A stretch of 64,000 bases of DNA, taken from assembly GCA_004168015.1 (NCBI GenBank), contig SEYW01000001.1, positions 434,001 to 498,000 of the forward strand. Direction: 5' to 3'. This stretch comes from Methylolobus aquaticus. Lineage in GTDB: Bacteria > Pseudomonadota > Gammaproteobacteria > Methylococcales > Methylococcaceae. Of this stretch, positions 57,549 to 64,000 are shown in pieces. Position 1 is the stretch's first letter, and every line of letters starts with the position of its first letter. Under the pieces are notes generated by a model that saw only the letters and a program-made list of their open reading frames with translations, was not told the origin of the DNA and did not search any database. A program made the position numbers and the translations under genes.

Positions 57549-58221
57549 GACCCTCTCCATCATCATCCCCACGCTGAATGAGGCGGACCGGATCGACAGC
57601 CTACTGGCTTCGCTCGCCCCGCTGCGGGCTCAGGGCCACGAGCTCATCGTCGTCGATGGCGGCAGCGCCGACGGCACGGCCGAGCGCGCACGATCCGGTG
57701 CGGACCGGGTCTGCTCGGCCCCACGGGGACGCGCGCTGCAGATGAATGCCGGCGCCGCGATCGCCGGCGGCTCAGTGCTGTTGTTCCTGCACGCGGATAC
57801 GGAACTGCGACCGACTGCCGCTGAGGCCGTGCTCGACGGACTGGGAAGAAGCGGCCGGGATTGGGGCCGTTTCGACGTGGACATCGCAGGGCGGCATCCG
57901 ATGCTGCGGGTCATCGCCTGGTGCATGAATCATCGCTCCCGACTTTCCGGGATTGCGACAGGGGATCAGGCGCTATTCGTCCGTCGGGCGACTTTCTGGG
58001 CAGTGGGCGCCTTTCCCGACCAGCCGTTGATGGAAGACATCGAACTGTCGAAGCGCCTGCGGCGTGTGAGCCGACCGCTGTGCCTCCGAACGCGGATCAC
58101 CACCTCGGGTCGACGCTGGGAAGCGCACGGTGTCTGGCGAACGATCGGGCTGATGTGGCTGCTGCGCTGGCTCTACTGGCGCGGCGTTTCGCCGGAGCGG
58201 CTTGCCAGCCGGTACCAATGA
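57541..58221 (+). CDS. TIGR04283-type arsenosugar biosynthesis glycosyltransferase
   Basis: 226-aa GT2 enzyme: SIIIPTLNEADRID at the N-terminus, LIVVDGGSADGT, GRALQMNAGA, the DXD motif FLHADTEL and GDQALFVRR..PLMEDIELSKRL, the pattern of the TIGR04283 family found in arsenosugar loci. It starts GTG 57541, 8 bp inside the flavoprotein gene. It probably adds a glycan part to the arsenic-ribose scaffold; donor and acceptor are unknown. Confidence 0.85.
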   Translation: MAETLSIIIPTLNEADRIDSLLASLAPLRAQGHELIVVDGGSADGTAERARSGADRVCSAPRGRALQMNAGAAIAGGSVLLFLHADTELRPTAAEAVLDGLGRSGRDWGRFDVDIAGRHPMLRVIAWCMNHRSRLSGIATGDQALFVRRATFWAVGAFPDQPLMEDIELSKRLRRVSRPLCLRTRITTSGRRWEAHGVWRTIGLMWLLRWLYWRGVSPERLASRYQ

Positions 58222-58493
58222 CGTTCCTTGGCCTGCCAGGGCATTGCGCAATGTGCGCATTACCCGCCATCAACGACACGGGCCTCTTTGGTACTGCACC
58301 GCAGGACGGCGGACCGAACCATACGAGCAGAAAACGCAGCCGTCACCCGGTCAGGGCTGCAGCGAGCTTGTGCCGCCTGGGCATTCGAGAAGAGCTGGCA
58401 CCCATCGGTCGGCACCTGCTCCCACTCGGCATGCCCATAGCGGGGAAAAACGACGGTCGACTCCAGCCCGGAGCCAGTCACTGTGATGGGGTT

Positions 58494-59336
58494 TCAGGCT
58501 GCGCTGGCCCCCATTGGGCGGAACTGGGCGAACACCTGCCCGGTGCCCTCGGGTGAACTGTCGTCGTAATACATCGAGACGAGCTTAAGATGTCCCGCAG
58601 ACCCGAGCTCGGGTCCGGGCAGGAGGGTACGGAAGGCCTGCCCGCCGAGCAACTGGTGCGTGGTCGTCTGAAACAGGCGCACCAGACACCCGTCCCGCAA
58701 CATGGTATCGAGCATGTGAGGACCGGCAATCAGATAAGGCCGACGGTAACCTCGCTGCCCCAGCGCGCGAATCAGCGCCGCACCTTCGACCGTCTCCCCG
58801 GTCCCTGTCACCAGCACCTCATAGCCCTTCGCCTGCCACGCCGCGATCCTCCCTGAATCGGCACCGGCGCCGGTCGCGATGCAGCAGCGCTGACCATGGT
58901 GGGCAAGCGAGTCGGGCATCGGAAAGTCGAGGCTCGCACTCGCCACGACGACATCCGGCTGTGGGGGCAATCCATTCGCCACGCGCCAGGCGAGCAGATC
59001 GCGATGGGGTTCCACCAAACCGATTTGCAGAATGTTGCCCAGCCTGCCTTCTGCCAGGGAGCGCAGGTAGCCGCCATGCGTGATCAGGCAATCCGACTGC
59101 GCAGCCAGTTCGAGGAACAAGCGGAAGTCGTCCGGCGTCGTCAGCGTCTTCGGCAAATAGGTCTGACCCGTGGCGTCCTCCAGCGCAATCCGTCCATCGA
59201 GGCTGCACAAAAAGTTCGCATAAACGAAGGGATCGGCTGGCGTTCCAAGCTGATGAAGCGCCAGATCGAGATACAGTCCCTGTAACGGAACGCACTCGGC
59301 TGGGGAGGGGAATAGTCGGAGGAGTTGCTTGGACAC
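58494..59336 (-). CDS. Pyrimidine reductase family protein (RibD C-terminal domain)
   Basis: 280-aa stand-alone RibD_C/DHFR-like domain (FVYANFLCSLDGRIAL, DCLITHGGYLRSL, YLIAGPHMLDTML). In RibD this domain reduces the deaminated riboflavin precursor with NADPH. Stand-alone versions exist beside rib genes, but none is adjacent here, so its substrate is open. The start is GTG 59336. It lies 73 nt after the cupin gene on the same strand. Confidence 0.82.
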   Translation of the reverse strand: MSKQLLRLFPSPAECVPLQGLYLDLALHQLGTPADPFVYANFLCSLDGRIALEDATGQTYLPKTLTTPDDFRLFLELAAQSDCLITHGGYLRSLAEGRLGNILQIGLVEPHRDLLAWRVANGLPPQPDVVVASASLDFPMPDSLAHHGQRCCIATGAGADSGRIAAWQAKGYEVLVTGTGETVEGAALIRALGQRGYRRPYLIAGPHMLDTMLRDGCLVRLFQTTTHQLLGGQAFRTLLPGPELGSAGHLKLVSMYYDDSSPEGTGQVFAQFRPMGASAA

Positions 59337-59409
59337 GAATCGGAGGTCAGCGTGCTGTGTCGCAGCGAAGTGCCGCTGCGTTCCGTCTCGACTCCGGCAC
59401 CACTGGCAT

Positions 59410-59796
59410 TCAGCCAGTCGGATAATGTACGGCCAACCAGATCGCAGCCGGATGACTCGACGTCCACTCGACGCGATGCCGGCAACCCGCCGGAATCGTC
59501 AGGAAGTCGCCAGGCTGCAGCGCTCTCAGCCCTTCCCTCTCAAAACGCAAGGTCGCTTGCCCCTGAAGGAGAACGACCCACTCCGTGTCCGGCTGATCGT
59601 ACCACGTCCCGGGCGGCGTCACGTGCCCGATCGATACGATCCGCAGGATTCGGGTGTCTGCCGACGCCGCCAGACATTCGATCCGCTCGTCCTGCAGCAC
59701 TGCTGGCACGCCGGAAAACAGATTGCCCCAACCGATCGCATTGTCATCCGGTTCGGTACCCTGGGTACCAGGGGCTATCGCAGACGGGGCGGACAT
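59410..59796 (-). CDS. Cupin-domain protein
   Basis: 128 aa, single cupin barrel: THPPGTWYDQP-like HVTPPGTWYDQPDTEWVVLLQG (motif 1) and RALQPGDFLTIPAGCRHRVEWT (motif 2 with the metal His). Substrate unknown. ATG 59796 (MSAPSAIAPG) is preferred; the frame runs on upstream into the next gene. The gap to the upstream secreted-protein gene is 26 nt, suggesting one transcript. Confidence 0.82.
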   Translation of the reverse strand: MSAPSAIAPGTQGTEPDDNAIGWGNLFSGVPAVLQDERIECLAASADTRILRIVSIGHVTPPGTWYDQPDTEWVVLLQGQATLRFEREGLRALQPGDFLTIPAGCRHRVEWTSSHPAAIWLAVHYPTG

Positions 59797-59822
59797 GTCC
59801 GGCGTCACCAGCGGAAGACGGC

Positions 59823-60653
59823 CTAGCAGAGGGCCGCGGGGGGCAGCGCAGCCGCAGTTGGCGAACACTCCGCCTGCTGCAACGGACGCGCCACCAGCAA
59901 GCGGGCAACGCGAACCTCCGAGTTGTAGATAACCGCCGCCGTGACATCGCGTGCCTCGACCGTCGCGACGATCCCGATGCCCTTTGCGAAGAAGCGGTAC
60001 TGGACGTCGCGCAAGCGCGCCGGCCCGATGCTGCCGTCAAACACCGACCGCGTCAGGATGACATCATGGACGCCACTCGGCGTATTGATGCGGTAAGCGC
60101 CCAGATAGCGATGAGCCAGTTCCAAGGTGCCTCGGTGCACGACCTGCGTGGGATCGGCGGGATCGTAGACTTGCACCTCCATGCGCCGCGTCCGTTCCTC
60201 GCCGGGAACCATCCCTTTCACCAGCAGCGGCTCCGCCGGCGTGTAGCGGGTCAGGGCCTTCTCCTTCAAATCCTCGATCCCGGAGATCTCGAAGCTGCCG
60301 TCTGGCGTGCGTTCGACCAGACCGGTCTCGGAATCCCCTGCCCGATAACGCCAGGTCGTTTGCATGCTCTGCATGCCGGGAGACTCCCAGCGATGAGTCT
60401 CGTCAATCTCACCGTTATCGCGGTCGCGGACGCGGTAAACCCGCGGTGCCGCATCCAGTTCGAGGAACTGAGCCGGATTCGATAGACGGGGCGCGGGCAA
60501 TGCCACGACGATAAGGCCCGCGCCGGCCACGTCTTCAATGGCCTTGCGGTCGTGGGCCGGCAATTCCAGTGTCGGGTCGGACGGACCAGCCGCAACGGCC
60601 CCGGTCCAGAGCAGGGCACAGGCCGCGCGAGCGAAAACGTAGGGTAGCTTCAA
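59823..60653 (-). CDS. Hypothetical secreted protein
   Basis: 276 aa with an N-terminal signal (FARAACALLWTGAVAAG) and a mature part rich in charged and beta-prone segments (YRVRDRDNGEIDETHRWESPG; DGSFEISGIEDLKEKALTRY). It ends with a short Pro/Ala tail with two cysteines. I do not recognise a family. The apparent start is TTG 60653 with no ATG near the signal, so the start is uncertain. It heads a probable operon with the cupin and RibD_C genes. Confidence 0.68.
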   Translation of the reverse strand: MKLPYVFARAACALLWTGAVAAGPSDPTLELPAHDRKAIEDVAGAGLIVVALPAPRLSNPAQFLELDAAPRVYRVRDRDNGEIDETHRWESPGMQSMQTTWRYRAGDSETGLVERTPDGSFEISGIEDLKEKALTRYTPAEPLLVKGMVPGEERTRRMEVQVYDPADPTQVVHRGTLELAHRYLGAYRINTPSGVHDVILTRSVFDGSIGPARLRDVQYRFFAKGIGIVATVEARDVTAAVIYNSEVRVARLLVARPLQQAECSPTAAALPPAALC

Positions 60654-60753
60654 TCGAGACTCCGTGGATTCGGGCAGCGAGGCATTCGTGGCAGGTTCGG
60701 ATCAAGAACCGCAGCCGCGGTCGAACTCGGTCCCACTGGGGCAGTTCTTGCCA

Positions 60754-61992
60754 TCAGTACTGCACAATAATGTCGGTCGCGAACATCAACTGATCCTGCC
60801 GCTTTCCGGCATCGAAAGCATTGGCCTGGTCCGCCCAGTCATAGCGCAGCTCTGGCCGCACGGTAACCCATTTCAGAGGCGACCACCGCGCACCCAACGT
60901 GAATTCGTAGTAACTGGAGCCAATGCCGGGGGCTGAGCTTGCCGGCCCGACCGCATTGATCGGCGCGCTCCCGGGGCGATCGTTGTAACGGAAACGCACA
61001 CCATCCTGGTCGCGTTGCCACTCGCCACGCAAACCGAAGGCCAACTCATCGTCGACGTTGTAGAACACGTAGCTCTGGATGCCGTACCAGGAGGTATCCT
61101 TGCCGTTTCGCAACGGATCGTTCTGCTGGATGCCGTTCGTCCACTGGAGAACGCCTTCCCAATCGGTCAGGAACTTGTGCTCGATGCGGAATGTGTAGCG
61201 GGTCAGGTTGTCGAGGTTCGGCTGGTCACCAGTGATGATCGCAAAACTGGCGTTGGTACCCTTGTCGTCGCTGGTCCAGCCGAACTTTCCGAGGAAGTTC
61301 CAGACTGACATGTACGCGTTGACGTTGTTCCAGCCCATCACGCCGCCGGCCGTCAATTCGAAGTTGTCGTCAATCTGGTAGGTGGGCAATACACCGGTAT
61401 GCGTGAAGGGACCATCCCACATGAAGCTCATGCTGTGGGAATAGAAGAAGTTCTTGGTCGCCATGACCGACTCGTAGTTGGTCAGACCATAGAAATGGCC
61501 GACCTTGGTTGAGAGGCCGTTGCCAAGCGGTGCGTAGACTTCGGCGTACAACTGCGGCAACGCGAGATTATAAAAGCGCGACTCGCTCGTCGGGATCAGA
61601 CCCTTGTCCCAGTTGTTCGTGGACTGCGCGATGAAGGCATCGGTACCGTATAGGACGTCAAATCGCCCGCCGATGTCCCAGGCATCACTTCTCTTGACGA
61701 GGCGCTCGAGCACGAAATAGAGCTGGCTGATCCGCGGCTCCGCGGTACGGTCGATCAGACCGACCGGGCCATTGAAATTATCCGGGGAAGCGTTGAAGTT
61801 GGTCGCGATACCCGCGTCGATCCAGCCTCCGAAGGTCAGGTCGAGATCCTTCATCCACTGTGGTTTCTGGACGGTCGGGAAAGCAGCTTCCCAGGCGTTC
61901 GCGGTATCGCGGAGCGCTTTCGATTCCGCCGCCGAGCAGACGAGAAGCCCGACGAAGGATAAAGCGACCGCAGTCCTGGTATGTCGTGTCAT
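60754..61992 (-). CDS. Outer-membrane beta-barrel (porin-2, BBP2-like) protein
   Basis: 412 aa with a signal peptide (AVALSFVGLLVCSAAESKA) and alternating aromatic/polar strands through the mature part. BBP2-type features are DLTFGGWIDAGIATNFN, VGHFYGLTNYESVMATKNFFYSH and the final strands GARWSPLKWVTVRPELRYDWAD, ending in the aromatic C-terminus IIVQY for BAM insertion. Transport substrate unknown. ATG 61992 is the start. Its upstream region is unusually rich in repeats and palindromes. Confidence 0.85.
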   Translation of the reverse strand: MTRHTRTAVALSFVGLLVCSAAESKALRDTANAWEAAFPTVQKPQWMKDLDLTFGGWIDAGIATNFNASPDNFNGPVGLIDRTAEPRISQLYFVLERLVKRSDAWDIGGRFDVLYGTDAFIAQSTNNWDKGLIPTSESRFYNLALPQLYAEVYAPLGNGLSTKVGHFYGLTNYESVMATKNFFYSHSMSFMWDGPFTHTGVLPTYQIDDNFELTAGGVMGWNNVNAYMSVWNFLGKFGWTSDDKGTNASFAIITGDQPNLDNLTRYTFRIEHKFLTDWEGVLQWTNGIQQNDPLRNGKDTSWYGIQSYVFYNVDDELAFGLRGEWQRDQDGVRFRYNDRPGSAPINAVGPASSAPGIGSSYYEFTLGARWSPLKWVTVRPELRYDWADQANAFDAGKRQDQLMFATDIIVQY

Positions 61993-62735
61993 GGAAAGCG
62001 TTCCTTGTTCTTGGCGGAACAGATGATCGAGCCGGTACAGCACGTGTTGCACATCAGACATTTGCTGATGCTTAAAGTACACAACATGTTGCTTGTTAGC
62101 AAGTGTTGTGCATCGCGCCACCGGCCTATGCCGTGGCCGAGGGCGTTGCCAGACCGTACTGGAGACATCCACAGTCCCTGTTCAGCGAGGGCCACCAGAT
62201 GAGCAGTGTCTCCGCAGCCTCCACCTGCCGACTCTTGCCTTCCGGCCCATGCTGCCATTCCGTGGCGACCTGTTCGCGAGCAAGGTTGTCACCTTTGTCG
62301 CCGAAGGTCACCGCGGCGCCGCGAGGCGGGGCGGAGAGGAACGGGATTCGCACGGAGAACGCATCGGCTGACGAACTTGATGCGGCGGTCTGCGCGGCGA
62401 GCCTGCTCATCCCTGGCGAACCTCGGCAATCGCCGGACGCGCTGAGGTGGCTGGGAAAAGCAACTTCGGGGCGGAGTTAAGCCGCGCGATCTGGACGGCG
62501 CACCGAGTTGTCCGCACCGGTTAACGGCGTGGCAGTAACGCCTTGTGCGCTGCCGCCCGACCGTTCGTCCTGTACCCGGCCTGTTCTTCTGCGGAGAGAC
62601 ACCCCCAAAGAAGGGCGCCACGGACAGGAGGGCCGCGTGCGCGGCAACCGCGCGTAGGGCTGGTTCGGAGGACGCGAGACACCCACCCTGCCTCCCCGAA
62701 TGATCCAACCCGAGGCACGCAAGGCGGTAAAGTGG
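61993..62735. other. 743-bp region without a convincing gene, upstream of porin
   Basis: The left part (about 62030-62115) is AT-rich and repeat-bearing, probably the porin control region. The right 600 bp are GC-rich with overlapping open frames on both strands (for example 62126-62410 and 62289-62708, minus), none with a recognisable motif, signal or ribosome site. It may be a decayed gene or plain spacer. Confidence 0.45.
62044..62114 (-). promoter_or_regulatory. Repeat-rich control region of the porin gene
   Basis: GTGTTGCACATC (62044-62055) and GTGTTGTGCATC (62103-62114) are direct repeats with 10 of 12 identical bases. Between them lie the perfect palindrome CAACATGTTG (62082-62091) and CTTG-TTAG-CAAG (62092-62103). 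A minus-strand TTGCTA, 17-bp spacer, TACTTT promoter overlaps them. Regulator unknown. Confidence 0.4.
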
Positions 62736-63179
62736 CTAGACGCCAATATCCTCGTGCCAGAGCGCGGGCGCACGCTCGATGAATGCCCGCATCAACCGGA
62801 TGCACTCCGCGTCCTGCAGTACGTCGAGTTCGACGTTCTGCGAACGCAGCCAATCTTCGGCACCGAGGAACGTCCGGTTCTCGCCAATCACGATCTTTGG
62901 AATCCGGTACAGCAGGGCGGCGCCGCTGCACATGGGACACGGAGAAAGCGTCGTGTAGAGCACGCACTCACGATAAACCTGCGCAGGCTGGCGGCCCGCG
63001 GCCCGGAAAGCGCTCATTTCACCGTGCAACAATGGATCGCCATTCTGCACTCGAAGATTGTGACCTCGTCCGATGATCCTGCCGCGGTGTACCAACACGG
63101 CTCCGATGGGAATACCGCCCTCGGCCAAACCCCGCTGCGCCTCATCCACTGCCGCCTGGAAAAATGCATCCCCGTTCAT
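62736..63179 (-). CDS. Cytosine deaminase, FCY1-like
   Basis: 147-aa zinc deaminase. Ligands and catalytic residue are His52-Gly-Glu54 and Cys81-x2-Cys84 (LYTTLSPCPMCSGA). The order HGE..LYTTLSPC.MC and the ending ALWHEDIGV parallel yeast cytosine deaminase (HGE; PCDMC; WFEDIGE) rather than TadA, which ends differently and has HAE. Cytosine to uracil salvage is therefore likely; related nucleoside deaminases are the alternative. ATG 63179 is chosen; ATG 63194 is possible and the longer frame is not conserved. Confidence 0.85.
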   Translation of the reverse strand: MNGDAFFQAAVDEAQRGLAEGGIPIGAVLVHRGRIIGRGHNLRVQNGDPLLHGEMSAFRAAGRQPAQVYRECVLYTTLSPCPMCSGAALLYRIPKIVIGENRTFLGAEDWLRSQNVELDVLQDAECIRLMRAFIERAPALWHEDIGV

Positions 63180-63432
63180 CGCCAACTCCCACATCAAGCC
63201 CTCGGAGCAACTGCGCACCGGGTCGATCCGCCGTCTATCGTAACAGTCTCCCGCTTCGCGCAGAGCGGCTCCAGGCAAGCCCGCCGCCTCGCATCGCCCA
63301 TTGGCGCTGTTCTCCGCCTCCATGTCATTTGACAGAGGCCGAACCCGACGCGCATGCTGGGCCTTCGGGGTACGCGAACACTGGTCGCAATTCCGTTCTC
63401 TAAACACTTACGCAACCGGCAGGCACCGAGCC

Positions 63433-63948
63433 ATGAATCCACCGCGCGACCCTGCCGCAGCCATCAATCGCCCATGGCATGGCACCCGAGGCGAAATGTT
63501 GGTGGTGCTGCAGTTCGTGCTCGTTGGCGCCTTTTTCTTTGCCCCTCCTTGGAATCCCTGGCTCGCCCCTGACGCGCCCGCCTCGACCGGCATCGCACGT
63601 TCGGCGGCGCTATCAATCCTTAGCGGCACGGCGGGTGCGATGGCTGCACTCGCCCTGATGAAGATCCGCCGCTACCTGACGCCACTGCCCTACCCCGTCG
63701 CTCATAGCGAACTGGTTACCAGCGGCATCTACGGCTGGGTCCGCCACCCGCTCTACAGTTGCCAACTCATCGCCGGCCTGGGCTGGACCATCTACAGCCT
63801 CAGCGCATTACATCTCGGACTGCTCGTAGCCGGCTTTCTATTCTTCGACTATAAGGCCACGATTGAAGAGCGGTGGCTCACTGAACGGCATCCGGGCTAT
63901 CCTGCTTACGCCAACCGGGTGCGAAAGCTCTTGCCATGGTTGTATTGA
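63433..63948 (+). CDS. Isoprenylcysteine carboxyl methyltransferase-like membrane protein
   Basis: 171 aa with four or five membrane segments. The C-terminal ICMT/PEMT signature is clear: SGIYGWVRHPLYSCQLIAGLGW followed by D-x-KATIEERWLTERHPGYPAYANRVRKLLPWLY. Bacterial members have unknown substrates and are probably SAM-dependent methyltransferases of small lipophilic molecules. ATG 63433 is used. It is monocistronic as far as visible and diverges from the deaminase. Confidence 0.85.
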   Translation: MNPPRDPAAAINRPWHGTRGEMLVVLQFVLVGAFFFAPPWNPWLAPDAPASTGIARSAALSILSGTAGAMAALALMKIRRYLTPLPYPVAHSELVTSGIYGWVRHPLYSCQLIAGLGWTIYSLSALHLGLLVAGFLFFDYKATIEERWLTERHPGYPAYANRVRKLLPWLY

Positions 63949-64000
63949 CAACCGAAGCCACTCGATGAGCAGTCCAGCGGTGGCGTTGAACCAAACCCCC

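Noticed and set aside
58260..58481. Minus-strand 73-aa open frame between the glycosyltransferase and the RibD_C gene
   Set aside because: No ribosome site, domain or coupling to a neighbour; likely chance frame.
62289..62708. 139-aa minus-strand frame upstream of the porin
   Set aside because: Arg-rich, low-complexity translation typical of GC-rich noncoding DNA, overlapping other frames of equal length.

Overview
The window is a dense, GC-rich stretch of chromosome, almost certainly from a gammaproteobacterium. The gene orders are gammaproteobacterial: tRNA-Val–thrS–infC–rpmI–rplT–pheS–pheT–ihfA; kdsD–kdsC–lptC–lptA–lptB–rpoN–hpf–rapZ; glnA–glnL–glnG; secA–argJ–Nudix/ThiE; uvrC–pgsA; rhodanese–secB–gpsA. 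A siroheme sulfite reductase with a DUF934 partner, NhaD, XrtB and an arsenosugar cluster would suit a free-living aquatic, possibly sulfur-oxidising lineage (Chromatiales/Acidiferrobacterales-like). That placement is inference. I see no insertion sequence, prophage, CRISPR array or rRNA.

Layout. 1-7050 (minus): the translation operon from tRNA-Val(GAC) through thrS, infC (ATC start), rpmI, rplT, pheS and pheT to a truncated ihfA. 7220-12762: a glutamine amidotransferase, uvrB, aatA and mtaB. 12822-15324 (minus): an exosortase B mini-locus (EpsG-like kinase, XrtB, EpsI). 15465-21881 (minus): the rapZ/hpf/rpoN/LPS-transport/KDO operon, without ptsN. 22058-26697: rlpA-like gene, tRNA-Arg(TCG), a small secreted protein, a PhoX/DUF839 protein and a GT2-GtrA fusion. 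26921-30643 (minus): GH57, a small membrane protein preceded by an unlisted 45-aa ORF, and nhaD. 30908-33038: sulfite reductase and DUF934. 33160-37435: ctpA, an ArsR-type regulator with a SqrR/BigR-like cysteine pair, rhodanese, secB, gpsA. 37432-40466 (minus): trmL and glgP. 40641-44961 (minus): the nitrogen regulon glnA–glnL–glnG with its own sigma-54 signals. 44962-49864 (minus): Nudix/ThiE, argJ, secA. 50086-52487: uvrC and pgsA. 53099-58221: arsenosugar locus (arsM–arsS, diverging from a VTT–flavoprotein fusion and a TIGR04283-type glycosyltransferase). 58494-63948: RibD_C-type reductase, cupin, two envelope proteins, an FCY1-like cytosine deaminase and a membrane methyltransferase.

How the parts fit. 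Sigma-54 (rpoN) is encoded here, and both glnA and glnL have GG-N10-GC promoters. A good palindromic NtrC site lies about 117 bp upstream of the predicted glnA start. The glnL promoter would place transcription start only 2 nt before its ATG. Sulfur metabolism appears twice: assimilatory sulfite reduction, and a probable persulfide-sensing repressor next to a membrane-anchored rhodanese. Arsenic handling forms a biosynthetic unit, with methylation, radical-SAM adenosylation and glycosylation. No ordinary ars detoxification operon is visible.

Limits: all family assignments come from reading motifs and recalled family features; no database search was run. Some starts are ambiguous, and this is stated per gene.
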